A stretch of DNA of 64,000 nt from Centrapalus pauciflorus (Eukaryota > Streptophyta > Magnoliopsida > Asterales > Asteraceae). Shown here one piece after another: positions 1 through 13,927 of the stretch; the stretch's first letter is position 1; each line of letters opens with the position of its first letter. The stretch lies in assembly GCA_020465985.1 (NCBI GenBank), contig JAANYP010007979.1, forward strand, positions 48,228 to 112,227. The letters run 5' to 3'. The notes beneath the pieces are model-generated. The model was not told where the DNA came from. It searched no databases and saw only the letters and a list, made by a program, of their open reading frames with translations. Both the position numbers and the translations under genes were made by a program.

Positions 1-1727
1 TGTGATAAACAAAATATTGTTTTGTTCACAGACTCTGAGTGCATTGTTCTTTCAAAAGATTTTAAAATCCCCGAAAATCTTGTTTTACTTAGAACACCAA
101 GAAAGGACAATGTCTACTGTTTGGACACAGATCTTTTATCCAAATCAAATACTTTAATCTGTTTGATATCCAAAGCATCATCAAATGAGTCTGCACTTTG
201 GCACAGAAGGATGTGTCACATGAACTTCAAATCTATGAATGTTATAGTCAAAAAGAACTTGGTAAGAGGTTTACCACAAAAGGAGTCATATGTGATGATC
301 ATTGTGTAGCATGTCTCAAAGGCAAGCAACACAAAACTTCTCATAAGGCCAAAGAAGTAAATTCAATCTCATCTGCTCTTCATCTTATTCATATGGATCT
401 TTTTGGTCCAAAATCTATTTTGAGTTTGAATAAAAGAGCTTACTGTTTAGTCATTGTTGATGATTTCACCAGGTTTACATGGGTTTACTTTCTTAGGACT
501 AAGGATGAAACTACTGAGCTAGTCAAATCTTTTATACTTAAGATTGAAAACCAATCAAATTTAGAAGTTAAGGTGATCAGGTTAGACAATGGAACTGAGT
601 TTAAAAATCATATCCTAAACAGTTTCTGGGAGTCTAAAGGCAATGCAAGGCAATATATTGCACCTAGAACACCACAACAAAATGGTGTGGCTGAAAGGAA
701 GAATAGAACTTTAATAGAGGCTGCTAGAACCATGCTAGCTGATTCCAAACTGCCAATGACCTTCTGGGCAGAGGTAGTAAATACAGCTTGTTATGTTCTA
801 AACAGGGTTCAAATTGTTCAGTCTCAAGGAAAAACTCCCATTGAGTTATTCCATCACAGGATTCCCTTAGTAGCTTTCTCAAAGCCTTTTGGTTGTTCAT
901 GCACTATTTTTCACACTAAAACTCACTTAGGAAAGTTTGAAAGTAAGGCTGAAGAAGGTTTCTTCGTAGGTTACTCTATTCAAAGCAAAGCCTATAGGGT
1001 GTATAACTGTGTGTCTAAAACCATTGAAGAAAGTGCCAATGTTGAGTTTAATGAAAACACTACAAATATCAAAGGCACTGGTCCTGATTGGTTGTTTGAT
1101 TTAGATTCACAGACAAATTCTCTGAGCTTTGTTGAGTATACTGCAGTGTTTGCTGAAAACAGTGTTGGTACTGTCAGCCCAAATTCTCATGCTGGTAACA
1201 CAAATATTCAAGCTGTTGGCACAAAATTTCCAACAATTGTTGATTCTGCTACATGGGATGAGTATACGGTACTGCCACTTCTCTCTGGTGACCCACCAGG
1301 GGTTCTGTTTGATCAACAAGACACAAATACAGAGTGTGAAGTGCCAATCCCAAGTCCCGAAGTAACAACTTCATCCAATAGGGAAACAGTCCCATCTTCT
1401 GATCAAACTGTTACTGGAGCAGAATCCTCAAGTGGTGCTGAAGGTGATGATACAAATCTGGGAACATCACTTCAGACAGAAAGAGAACCCACACTCAGGG
1501 TTCACAAGTATCATCCTCTCAACCAGATAACGGGAGACCCACACACTACTATGCAGACAAGGACAATGGTTCACAAGGAGTCCACTGATGCTGAATCAGA
1601 AGTCCCTGAATTCAGTCTAGCTGCCTTTGAAGATGCATGCTTCATGTCACAATTGGAGCCAAAGAAGGCATCTGAGGCTCTGAAAGATCCATCTTGGATT
1701 GAGGCAATGCAAGAAGAACTTCTGTAA
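1..1727 (+). pseudogene. pol: S1 pol, integrase part (frameshifted)
   Basis: The frame is open from base 1 (C-D-K-Q-N...), so this is the inside of a polyprotein. The pre-integrase zinc finger is seen as LWHRRMCHM followed by CVACLKGKQH; the catalytic triad as HMDLFGP, RLDNGTEF and GVAERKN. A low-complexity linker follows, then the block AFEDACFMSQLEP leading into reverse transcriptase. Compared with S2, one base is missing near 288 (GAGTCATA against GAGTTCATA); this frameshift splits the finger, ending the first frame at 309 and carrying the rest in the 198-1727 frame. The frame ends at a TAA where S2 has CAA (1725-1727). The enzyme would insert element cDNA into host DNA; this copy cannot make it whole. 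Confidence 0.9.
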
Positions 1728-3166
1728 TTCAAGATTCAAAATGTATGGACTTTAGTTGACTTGCCTAAAGGTAAGAAGGCAATTGGTACAAGATGGGTTT
1801 TCAGAAACAAGAAGGATGAGAGAGGTGTGGTGATCAAGAATAAAGCAAGATTGGTAGCTCAAGGATATACTCAAGAAGAAGGAATAGATTATGATGATGT
1901 CTTTGCACCAGTAGCAAGGATAGAAGCCATCAGACTGTTCCTAGCTTATGTCAGCTTCAAAGGGTTCAAAGTGTACCAAATGGATGTGAAATCTGCATTC
2001 TTGTATGGTACAATCGAAGAAGAGGTTTATGTGTGTCAACCCCCTGGATTTGAGGACTATAAGTATCCAGACAGAGTCTACAAGTTAGACAAAGCCCTCT
2101 ATGGACTCCACCAAGCCCCAAGAGCATGGTATGACACTTTGTCTTCATACCCCAAGAGAGGTACTCTGGACAAGACATTGTTCACAAAGTCCATCAAATC
2201 AGAGATTCTTCTTGTTCAGATCTATGTTGATGATATCATTTTTGGATCAACAAATGAAATTCTGTGCAAGGAGTTTGAAACCCTGATGCACAAGAAGTTT
2301 CAAATGAGTTCAATGGGGGAACTAACTTTCTTTCTAGGATTGCAAGTCAAGGGGAAACCCACTGGACTTTTTATAAGTCAATCAAAATATGTAAATGACA
2401 TCCTGGAAAAGTTTGGATACAAGGATACCAAAGTTGCTAGCACTCCAATGGACACTCACAAGCAGCTTGATGCAGATAAAGATGGATTGGATGTTGATAT
2501 TCACTTATACAGATACTTGATTGGTTCTCTAATGTATCTCACATCTTCTAGACCTGATATAAGTTTGCTGTTTGTGTTTGTGCCAGGTTTCAATGTGCTC
2601 CAAAGGACTCACATTTGTTTGCTGTTAAGAGAATCTTTAGATACCTCAAGGGACAACCAAAATTGGGATTATGGTATCCTAAGGACTCTCCTCTTGAACT
2701 AACAGCCTATTCTGACAGTGACTATGGAGGTTGCAACATAGACAGAAAATCCACAACTGGTGGATGTCAATATCTAGGAGCAAGACTGGTCTCTTGGCAG
2801 TGCAAAAAGCAGACCACTGTTTCCACCTCATCTACTGAAGCAGAATATGTTGCAGCTGCCAGCTGCTGTTCCCAAATGATGTGGATTCAGAACCAACTGA
2901 GAGACTATGGTATGAACTTCCTATCTACTCCTATTTATATTGACAACTCAAGTGCAATAAGCATTGTACAAAATCTAGTGAAATTTCCCAAAACCAAGCA
3001 CATAGACATTAGATTTCATTTTATAAGAGACTGTAATGAGAAGAAATTAATCTAAGTTACCAAAATTCATACAGATGATCAGTTAGCTGATCTATTTACA
3101 AAACCATTTGATGTAGGAAGATTCACCTTCCTAGTATCAAATATTGGTATGGTTAATATGGATTAA
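1728..3166 (+). pseudogene. pol: S1 pol, reverse transcriptase and RNase H part (broken)
   Basis: Continues pol after the nonsense codon at 1725. The copia reverse transcriptase start (TLVDLPKGKKAIGTRWVF) and the catalytic YVDD box (about 2223-2234) are intact, as is the RNase H block with SSTEAEYVAAAS. Relative to S2 there is an in-frame 15-bp deletion near 2148 (five residues before KRGTLDK), a one-base deletion near 2558 that shifts the frame, and a CAA-to-TAA change at 3053-3055. The original terminus is MVNMD followed by TAA at 3164-3166. Domain order IN-RT-RNaseH is diagnostic of Ty1/copia. The second frame picks up at about 2615. Confidence 0.9.
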
Positions 3167-3534
3167 TTTGTTTTTCATTATTCTCTCTTATTTTATGAGG
3201 AACATACTTATTGAATGTGCTTAGTTAAGGGGGAGACACTGTTTCATCAAAAAATGCTTAATTTTCAACTAACAGCTTGAGTCTATTCTCAAGCTGCTAG
3301 TTCATTTTACTCGGACTGTTAGTTGTTTCACTTGGTCTGTTAAAGTGTGCAGGGTAATTCCGTAATTCCTTATAAGATTGTGCGCGGGACTAGATATTTT
3401 TGAAAAGCCAAAACCTTTAAAGTCCCAGTTTCGTTCGATTGTAACTACCAGTTGCAAATATATCTTCCAATCTCTTCATCTTCACTCTGAGCGATTCTCA
3501 CACAGCCGATTCAAACCCTAAAATCACCGTCTTG
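3167..3534 (+). other. S1 pol-env spacer with internal polypurine tract and stem-loop
   Basis: Non-coding spacer between pol and the env-like ORF. It holds an internal polypurine tract AAGGGGGAGA at 3227-3236 and, 36 bases later, a perfect 9-bp stem-loop at 3273-3296: CAGCTTGAG, loop TCTATT, CTCAAGCTG. The stem continues past one mismatch with CTA/TAG (3269-3299). The same hairpin occurs at the same place in S2 with a different loop. More TTAGT/CTGTTAG motifs follow. The rest looks like 5' leader of the env-like mRNA; I see no ORF. Confidence 0.7.
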
Positions 3535-6215
3535 ATAGAGTTTGTCAAAGAACACAACTGCCTCCCCTACTCTCTCAAACACACTGACCTTCAACCATTC
3601 CATGACATGATGGACTTTCTTCGAAGTTCCCACATCCATCATGCTCTCACTATTAATCCCACCATCTATGTCGCCCATATAGAGCAGTTCTGGAAATCTG
3701 CCACGGTCAATACCTCTAATGGAGTCACCTCTTTTGTATCACACATTGATGGTAATTCTATTACCATCACTGAGGAGTCTATACGCCAACATCTGCATCT
3801 TCAAGATGCCATAGGTATAACTGATCTATCCCTTACCGCTTTACATGAAGGACTTTTTGCTATTGGGTATAGGGGCCCTACTGATTCTTTTACTTTCTAC
3901 AAAGCACATTTTGCCCCTAAATGGAAATATCTTGTGCATATTATCAACAGGCCAACAGTTCAATTTTTTAAACATGATTTTTCAGGGGATGTTAAGGCAT
4001 CATGCCCTAAAGAATGGGAAATTTTTGATGTATCCACGGTTTTTGGCAGAAATAATTGCAAAATCTTGCAATAATTTTAAAATTCATAAAAGGATACATG
4101 TTTCTCATAGGCACTCTTTACCTTCTATTAAAAGACTTTTGAAACCAAGTGCCAATTTTCTTAATGTGGATGTCCTATTGCCTTCTGCAATGATGGACAT
4201 CAATCCAAGAAACAGAGGAGAGGGTCCTGAGCAGGCTCAACCATCCATTACTGCTTCACCTCCAGGACCTCAACCCACTCCTCATGATACAAAAACTTCT
4301 TCTGCTCCTTCTAATATACATACATCCCCAACCCACTCACTTCAAATGTACAAAAGACAAAGGGTCTCAGGAGCTCCTTCCTCTCAGCCCAATTACAAGA
4401 GCCAAATAGCCATGTGCAGGAGGACACTCCTGCACAGAATATCGAAAGGGAACCCCTCGAGGATACTCCCACCCTCAATTTGGAGGTGGACATCCCATCT
4501 GAGGATGTTCATATGGGTTTTGTGGTTGATACTACTGATGTCTCTACACAAGAGGCCCAGGACAGTGTCAACATATCTAAGACCACACCCATGGCAATAG
4601 AGGGTGTGCAAGCACCTTCTGGAAGTCCCCAGTACCAAGAACAAAGGGGCCCAGATGTTTCTACTTCTGGAATTCCTGCCAGTGATAGATCTCAAATCCC
4701 ACTATCATTTGAAGATCTTGAGGCTAGCCTGCAACTAATGGCTCTGACGGATCAACAGTTGAAACCTGTTGTAGCCATATTGGAACATTACAAATCCAGT
4801 ATTGCTACACAAGGATCTCAGATCACTGCTCTACAACAACTTACAGCTGCCCAACAACAGCGCCTTGATCAGTTTCATCTTGGCTTTACTTTTATGTGGA
4901 AACAAGATTATTCAGCTTGAGAAGTTAGTTCGAACCCTGCGTGCAAAGGTTTTTGGTCCTCCTAGCCAAACCAATGCATCCAAAAAGGGGGAGAATCAGG
5001 AGATCCCTCATCCAGTCCAAACAGCTTCAACTTCTCCTCCAACAGCTTCAGTTTCTAGGCTAACAGTCCCAACAGCTTCTCAAGCTGTTAGTCTAGAAAC
5101 TCAAGCTGCTTCTACCAGGATAAGTGGAGTTGTCATCCGAGAAGGTCCTCAAGCTCCTATCACAGCAGTTCAACCCACAGCATCAACTTCCAAAGATAAG
5201 GGAAAGGGTATTCTGATTGAGTCTCCAAAGATCAAATTCACTTCTAAAGAAGCCCAAGTTGCCCATGATGCTGAACTGGCAAGGAAATTAGCAGAAGAAC
5301 AAGATGAGATCTTAGACCAGCAAACCCGTGAACCAATGAGAGATGATGAAACCTTAGGTGATTATCTAAGAGGGTTTGTGGTCAAGGAAAATCAAAAGAA
5401 GAGGAAAAGGCCAACAGGGTCTTCAAAGGCAGAACATAGAAAATTTTTGGTAAATTTCTCTGCTTCAGCTGGAATATCAAAAGTAATTGCTCAGTCATGG
5501 TCAACTAAAGCTTCAGGCCCTATATGACAAAGAAAAGGAGAAAGAAAAATCATCAACAGCCTCCCAACAAGTCCAAGGTCCACAAGAACCAGTTCAAACT
5601 GTTGCTAATGATCCTCCTTCTGAAGCCATTCAACAAGCAAAGTTTGATCAGGTTAAGAGAGTGTTGTTTGACCAACAGTTGCAAAAGGCAATGGAAATTG
5701 AAAAGGTCCTGGATCAGTATGACTTCTCTAAACCTCCTATTACTTACTGGTATGCTAAGTCAATAGATGACATTGATTTAGACTATCATTTTGTGATCAA
5801 AAGAGAGGCTGGTCCATAAGAAGAATTTAAAAGCCTAATCCACCTGGTACAGAGACTAACTAGAGATGAGCTGACACAAATGCATCACATTGGAACTGCC
5901 AGTCATTTTAGATCTCAATGTGTTTGGGTTCAACGAAATTTGAAAGATCTCAGAAGCATTTTTGACCCAGAGTCTACCAGAGTAGATATAGAAGCTTCCA
6001 AGGATATGAAGATTGTACAGGTTGATTTATATGCCAAATCAATGACATATAGACTCAAGCTTGCAGACGGATCCAGCAAGTTCTACAATTTTGAATTTCT
6101 CAATCTGCCAAAGGCATGGCTACTCCAAATGAACTCAATGAAGATTAATTGTGATAAAGAGGAGTTGAAGAGAGATTTCATAAAGGCTATAAGGCAGAAA
6201 CTTTCACAGTTATAA
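3535..6215 (+). pseudogene. S1 env-like (third) ORF, start codon lost and frame broken
   Basis: Homologue of the S2 ORF at 13928, of the type found downstream of pol in Sireviruses. Its role is unknown; the env-like label rests on position. The start is ATA (3535) where S2 has ATG. The N-terminal block EFVKEHNCLPYSLKH is clear up to about 3940, where roughly 75 bp present in S2 are missing, shifting the frame. The FLMYPRFLAEIIAK block follows at about 4018-4065, then a Pro/Ser/Thr/Gln-rich middle carrying TCAAGCTG motifs, a basic stretch near 5395, and a conserved C-terminal region ending QKLSQL at 6215. At least five frames are needed to read it through. I see no signal peptide or convincing membrane segment in the pieces. 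Confidence 0.8.
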
Positions 6216-6310
6216 GTTTTTGGATGCCTTAGTTTGTATATAACAGTTTTACTTTGTTTTATTTCCTTATTTGTATAGAAACTTTAAGTCTTGTGTAAAG
6301 AATTTAAGTT

Positions 6311-6319
6311 AGGGGGAGA
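6311..6319 (+). promoter_or_regulatory. S1 3' polypurine tract
   Basis: AGGGGGAGA lies directly before the TGTTGGGAAATA start of the 3' LTR at 6321. This is the plus-strand DNA primer site of LTR retrotransposons. S2 has the same arrangement. Confidence 0.85.
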
Positions 6320-6320
6320 T

Positions 6321-7412
<1,092 letters not shown>

Positions 7413-7414
7413 AG

Positions 7415-7427
7415 TGGTATCAGAGCC
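7415..7427 (+). promoter_or_regulatory. S2 primer binding site, initiator Met tRNA
   Basis: TGGTATCAGAGCC, two bases after the LTR end, complementary to the 3' end of plant initiator methionine tRNA. This is the usual minus-strand primer of copia elements. Confidence 0.9.
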
Positions 7428-7488
7428 ACAGGTCGTTCTTTGTTTTTCAAAGTCGAAAGCTTTCTTTTAAATTTTTAATCTTTTGCAA

Positions 7489-10144
7489 TGGAATTTGATA
7501 ATAGCAGCAGTGGATCTGGGCAAGGACTCAAAGTGCCTATGCTCAAGCCCACTGAGTTTGAGATGTGAAAACTCAGGATTCAACAGCATATTCAAATCAT
7601 TGATTATGCCATATGGAAAACTGTTGAATTTCCTCCTGTAGTTGATCCAGAACTTGATGATGAGGGAAAACCAGTCAAAACTCCTCCAAAAACTGAACTT
7701 GAAAGAAAGGCTAGAATGAATGAAGTGAAAGCTCTTACACTTGTACAAATAGCCATTCCTAATGCTTATCAACATCAGTTCAAAAAGTTTTATACTGCTC
7801 ATTCTCTTTGGAATGCTTTAGAGAAAAGATTTGCTAGGATGCCAGTACCATAAGAAATCAAAAGGATCTTTTGAAACAGCAGTATGAGAACTTTACTGGT
7901 GGTAAGAATGAAAACCTCACTCAAATCTTTGACAGGTTCAACAAACTGATAAGTGAACTGGAAAGTGCAAAAGTCGGCCTGGATCAAGATGAGGTCAATA
8001 GAAAGTTTCTCAGATCTCTTGGAGAAGAATGGACAGTTTATGCTGCTCAATGGAGAACAAGAGACACTCTTGATGAAATGCAATTGGATGATCTGTACAA
8101 TAGTCTGAGAGTGTTTAAAACTGAGATTGATACTAAAAAGAAATCTCTTTCTTATAATCACAATACTGCTCTTATGTCATCAGAAAAATCTAATTGCAGT
8201 GATTCCTTTTCAGGTGGTGATGGCAACTCTACTGAAGCTCACTATGAGGCTTTTGTTATCAATGATGGATTGTTTGCACTAAATGCTGAAGATTTAGAAC
8301 AGATTCATCCAGATGATCTTGAAGAGATGGATCTGAAGTGGCAACATGCAATGCTGACCATGAGCGCCAAAAGGTTTCTTAAAAGAACTGGCAGGACTAA
8401 CTTTCAAGTCAGAACAGAAAGCAAACCAGCTTTTGATAAGTCAAAAGTTGAGTGTTACAAATGTCATAAACTTGGTCACTTTGCCAGAGAATGCAGATCT
8501 CAAAGTCAACAATCATCAAGGCCTCAACAGGCTAATCAGGCTTCATCATCACAAGCACTTGTCTCTCAAGAAGACAATGTGTTTGAGTGGAGTGATCAGA
8601 CAGAGGAAGAGTTTCAAAACCAAGCTCTAATGGCAGAAACATCAAATGTCTCCTCCACTGAACTACCATCTGAGGTAAATTCTAAACTCTGCTCTCAATC
8701 ATGCAAAAATATGGTTAAAAAGTACAGAGACCATAATGAGAGCATGTGCAAAACTCTAGCTAAGATGGAAGAGAGGAGATATGAATACATGCAAGCCATA
8801 GAAGATCTTGAAAAACATATCAATGACTATAAGGATAATGAGATTCAAATGGGACATGATAGAACATATCATGAGTGGGAGAAAAAGGAGCTAAATAAGA
8901 AAATAGAATCCCTTAATAAAAAGGTAGAAGAGACTGAACAAAAGGTGTTAGAGGCTAATAAGAAACTAGAATCTGTCAATATAGATCTAGGTAACTTCAA
9001 ATTGGCTAATCAAAAGCTGGAACACCTAATGGAAGTCCAATTTAAAGATAGGGTAAAATCTCAGGTTAATCCCAAAGAAGGAATAGGCTACAGGGCTACT
9101 CCACCTCCATACAACAACAAATACATCTATCCAATGAGTGAAGTTGCTGACAGGCTTGTCAATGAACCATTAGATGAGTCTATGACTATTGTAGATCCTA
9201 TCCTTGATAACAGTCCTGAATCTAAAGAAGGTCAGATTCAAAATAGAGACTGTGAGTGTATAGCAGTTGAGAAAGAACACAAAACAATGAGTGCACATAT
9301 AGAAATCCAAGCCCCCAGTAAGAAAGGAAAAGAGAAGATGAGTGTATGCAATGCTGCTCCACAAGTTTCTGTACATTCTAACTGTAACACTGCATCTTCT
9401 TCAAAGAATAATAAACGGGGTAAAAATGTTCCAGTCTGCACATGCCAAAAGCATGGTGTCCAAAAGTTTCCCAAACAAAAGCAGGTAAGGGGAAATCAGA
9501 GGAACAAGAACCAGAAATTGTCAAATAAATCTGGTTCTCCAATTCAAACAGTCAAAAGGTGTTTTCACTGTGGAAGGAAGAATCACTTGGCCAAGGATTG
9601 TTTTTATAAACCAGCTGTTGCAAAACAGACTGTGATTCATAAAAAGTCAAGTCCTACTCATGTAAAAAATTCAAAGGTCAAACCTTCTGCTACAACAGTT
9701 CCAAAGAAAACAGTTGATTACAGGTTTTCAAAAGTTAATAAAAAACAGTCCACACACCAAAAACAAGTTTTGGTAAAACCTAAATTAAGTTTTAAACAAA
9801 TATGGTGTGTCAATGACAAATCTTCAGATCAAACTGCTGATGCAAAAGATCAGACTGCTAAGTCAAATGTTGAAACTGTTAGTGCAAATTCTCAAGCTGT
9901 TAGCACTACAATCACAGGTCAAACTGCTAAGCATCAATCTGGTACTGTTAATGAATCATCTGAGACTGTTGGAAGAAAAGATGATCAAAATACCTGGATA
10001 CCTCATATAATCACTAAATACTCTCCAAAGACCCCATCAGTGGATCTCACTAAATATACGAAGTCAAAAACAGTATTTAGTTATGTCAATGCACAAGGTC
10101 AACCCAAAACCAAATTGGTTTGGGTTTACTCCTCTACTAACTAA
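7489..10144 (+). pseudogene. gag: S2 gag, two zinc knuckles and coiled coil, 5' end broken
   Basis: Gag forms the particle and binds element RNA. The ATG at 7489 (MEFDNSSSGSGQG) fits the family start, but a TGG-to-TGA change falls in the KPTEFEM-KLRIQQ block (about 7566) and one base is lost near 7835. After that a long open frame runs to 10144, with its first Met at 7871. In it: the gag core (LLKQQYENFTGGKNE), a first zinc knuckle CYKCHKLGHFAREC (about 8453-8494), a coiled coil at about 8690-9040, a second knuckle CFHCGRKNHLAKDC (about 9559-9600), a basic tail, and the end WVYSSTN. Two widely spaced knuckles and a large coiled coil make it longer than common copia gags. Pol lies in a different frame and overlaps its 3' end by 62 bases. 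Confidence 0.9.
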
Positions 10145-12026
10145 GCTTATATTTGTGCAGGGCAACCACAGGTCACCTCATAAAACAAGATGGCATTTGG
10201 ACAGTGGATGCTCTAGGCACATGACAGACAGTTCTGAGTGCTTGTCAAATTTCAAAGGCTTTGATGGAGGATTTGTTGCATTTGGAGGCAACTCAAAAGG
10301 AGGTAAGGTTACAGGTAAACGTACTGTTAATGCAGGCAACATGATTTTCAATGATGTTTTGTATGTTGAACATTTTAAGTATAATTTATTAAGTGTCTTT
10401 CAAATTTGTGACAAACAAAACATTGTTTTGTTTACAGATTCTGAGTGCATTGTCCTTTCAAAAGATTTCAAAATTCTTGAAAATCTTGTTTTACTAAGAA
10501 CACCAAGAAAGGACAATGTCTACTGTTTGGACACAGATCTTTTATCCAAATCAAATACTTTAAGCTGTTTGATATCCAAAGCATCATCCAATGAGTCTGC
10601 TCTTTGGCATAGAAGGATGTGTCACATGAACTTCAAGTCCATGAACATTTTAGTCAAAAAGAATCTGGTAAGAGGTTTACCACAAAAGGAGTTCATATGT
10701 GATGATCATTGTGTAGCATGCCTTAAAGGCAAGCAACACAAAACTTCTCATAAGGCCAAAGAAATAAATTCAATCTCATCTGCTCTTCAGCTGATTCATA
10801 TGGATCTATTTGGTCCAACATCTGTTTTGAGTTTGAATACAAGGGCTTACTGTTTAGTTATTGTTGATGATTTCACCAGATTTACTTGGGTTTACTTTCT
10901 TAGGTCTAAAGATGAAACTGCTGAGCTAGTTAAGTCATTTATTCTTAAGATAGAAAACCAATCCAACTCAAAAGTTAAGGTGATAAGATCAGACAATGGA
11001 ACTGAATTTAAAAATCACATTCTAAACAGTTTTTGTGAGTCCAAAGGTATTGCTAGACAATATAGTGCACCAAGAACACCACAGCAAAATGGTGTAGCTG
11101 AAAGAAAGAACATAACATTAATTGAGGCTGCTAGAACAATGTTAGCTGATTCAAAACTGCCAATGACTTTCTGGGCAGAAGCTGTTAATACAGCCTGTTA
11201 TGTTCTGAATAGGGTTCAGGTTGTTCAATCACAAGGGAAAACTCCTTATGAGTTATTCCATAATAGAATACCCTTAATAGCCTTTTTCAAGTCATTTGGT
11301 TGTCCATGCACCATTCTTCACACTAAGACTCACTTAGGGAAGTTTGAGAGTAAGGCTGAAGAAGGATTCTTTGTAGGATACTCAAATCAAAGCAAAGCCT
11401 ATAGAGTATATAATAGTGTGTCTAACACCATTGAAGAAAGTGCAAATGTTGAATTTAATGAAAATACTACAAATGTCAAAGGCACTGGTCCTAATTGGTT
11501 GTTTGATTTAGATTCACTAACAAATTCTCTGAGCTTTGTTGAGTATACTGCAGAAGCTGATGCAAACAGAATTGAAGCTGTCAACACAAATTCTCATGCT
11601 GTCAATACAAATTCTCAAGCTGTTGGCACAAAGTTTCAAACTGCTGCAGATTCAACCAATTGGGATGAATACACCACTATACCACTTCTGTCATGTGACC
11701 CTCCAGGGGTTCTGAATGCTCAACATGATACAAATACAGACACTGAAGTACCACTCCCAAGTCCTGAGAGAACAGCTCCAACACAGAGGGAAACAGTCCC
11801 AGATTCAAGTCTAGCTGTTCCAGAAGCTGAACCATCCACTGGTCCTGATGGAGATGATACAAATCTTGGATCCTCTTTTCAGACAGAAAGAGAGCCTACA
11901 CTCAGAGTTCACAAGTATCATCCTCTCAGTCAAATAATGGGTGATCCACGTACACCTGTGCAAACAAGAAAAATGGTTACAATGAGACTGCTGCTGCTGA
12001 ACAAGCAGTTCCTGAATTCAGTCTAG
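10083..12026 (+). pseudogene. pol: S2 pol, protease and integrase part (open for 647 codons)
   Basis: Aspartic protease with WHLDSGCSRHMTD (active site DSG at about 10201), then the integrase zinc finger (LWHRRMCHM and CVACLKGKQH) and the triad HMDLFGP, RSDNGTEF, GVAERKN, all present. The frame overlaps gag by 62 bases in another frame, so expression would need a frameshift or splicing; the 5' limit given is only the first in-frame Met. An acceptor-like TTTGTGCAG|G at about 10150-10161 follows the gag stop. The frame ends after a one-base deletion near 11975 relative to S1, just before the reverse transcriptase. Confidence 0.9.
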
Positions 12027-13588
12027 CTGCTTTTGAACATGCCTGTTTCATGTCTCAACTAGAACCTAAAAAGGCATCAGAAGCATTGAAAGATTCATCC
12101 TGGATTGAGGCAATGCAGGAAGAGCTGCTACAATTCAAGATTCAAAATGTCTGGACACTGGTTGATCTTCCTAAAGGAAAGAGAGAAATTGGTACAAGAT
12201 GGGTGTTCTGAAACAAGAAAGATGAGAGAGGGATAGTCATCAAGAAGAAAGCAAGACTAGTAGCACAAGGGTACACTCAAGAAGAAGGCATAGATTATGA
12301 TGATGTATTTGCTCCAGTGGCAAGAATTGAAGCCATCACACTATTTTTGGCCTATGCAAGCTTCAAAGGTTTTAAAGTGTATCAAATAGATGTGAAGTCT
12401 GCTTTTCTATATGGGACAATTGAAGAGGAGGTCTATGTATGTCAGCCTCCTGGTTTTGAGGACTACAAGTATCCAGACAGAGTCTACAAGTTAGACAAGG
12501 CTCTCTATGGTCTCCATCAAGCCCCCAGAGCATGGTATGACACTCTGTCATCATACCTTCTACAGAATGGGTTCAAGAGAGGCACTCTGGACAAAACACT
12601 TTTCACTAAGTCCATCAAAGCTGAGATTCTGCTTGTCCAAATCTATGTTGATGACATCATCTTTGGCTCAACAAATGATTGTTTGTGCAAAGAGTTTGAG
12701 GCATTAATGCACAAAAAGTTTCAAATGAGTTCAATGGGAGAACTCACTTTCTTTCTAGGATTGCAGGTCAAGCAGAAGCCCACTGGTCTCTTCATAAGTC
12801 AATCAAAGTATGTTAAAGACATACTGGAAAAGTTTGGGTATCAAGACACCAAAGTTGCAAGCACTCCAATGGATCCTCACAAGCAGCTCCATACAGACAA
12901 AGATGGCATAGATGTGGACATTCATTTATACAGATCTCTTATAGGATCTCTTATGTATCTAACATCTTCTAGACCTGATATTATGTTTGCTGTCTGTGTG
13001 TGTGCTAGGTTTCAATACTCTCCAAAGGATTCTCATTTGATTGCTGTTAAGAGAATCTTTAGATATCTCAAAGGCCAACCACATTTAGGCCTATGGTATC
13101 CTAAAGACTCTCCTCTTGAACTAACAGCCTACTCTGACAGTGACTATGGAGGATGTAACATTGACAGAAAATCCACAACTGGTGGATGTCAATACTTAGG
13201 AGCAAGACTGGTCTCTTGGCAATGCAAAAAGCAAACAACTGTTTCCACCTCATCCACTGAAGCAGAATATGTAGCAGCTGCAAGCTGTTGCTCCCAGGTA
13301 ATGTGGATTCAAAATCAATTAAGAGTCTATGGTATGAACTTCTTATCCACTCCTATTTACATTGACAATTCAAGTGCAATCAGCATTGTGCAAAATCCAG
13401 TGAAATTTCCAAAAACCAAGCATATAGACATCAGATTTCACTTTATAAGGGATTGTAATGAGAAGAAATTAATCCAAGTTACCAAAATTCATACTGACGA
13501 TCAGTTAGCTGATCTATTTACAAAACCTTTTGATGTAGGAAGGTTCACTTTCCTGGTATCAAATATTGGTATGGTAAACATGGATTAA
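12027..13588 (+). pseudogene. pol: S2 pol, reverse transcriptase and RNase H part
   Basis: Continues pol after the frameshift near 11975. One nonsense change, CGA to TGA in the GTRWVF-NKKDE block at 12208-12210, is the only break; from there the frame is open to the natural end MVNMD plus stop at 13588. The catalytic YVDD box lies at about 12643-12654 and the RNase H block SSTEAEYVAAAS at about 13250. The CGA-to-TGA change is what deamination of a methylated CpG gives. S2 retains the five residues that S1 lost before KRGTLDK. Confidence 0.92.
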
Positions 13589-13927
13589 TTTGTTTACATT
13601 ATTATCTAATTCATATGCTTATTTAAGGAGGAGTCACTGTTTCATTAAAAGATGCCTAATTTTCAACTAACAGCTTGAGTATTTTCTCAAGCTGCTAGTT
13701 CATTTTCTCGGACTGTTAGTTATTTCACTTGATCTGTCAAAATGTGCAGGGTCATTTGGTAATTTCTTAAATGTGTGCGCGGGACCCAACCTTTTCAAAA
13801 CCTTTAAAGGTCCCAGTTTCGTTCAGTTGTAACTACCAGTTACATAATCTCATACAACGACCTTCTTTTCTCTCTGAACGATTCACACACTCTTCTTTGA
13901 AACCCTAAAATCTCCGTTTAATCTTCC
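13589..13927 (+). other. S2 pol-env spacer with conserved stem-loop
   Basis: Non-coding. The internal polypurine tract is degraded to AAGGAGGAG (about 13625). The stem-loop seen in S1 is kept: CAGCTTGAG at 13671-13679, loop TATTTT, CTCAAGCTG at 13686-13694. The env-like ATG is 339 bases after the pol stop, so simple read-through of the pol stop would not join the two frames. Confidence 0.7.
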
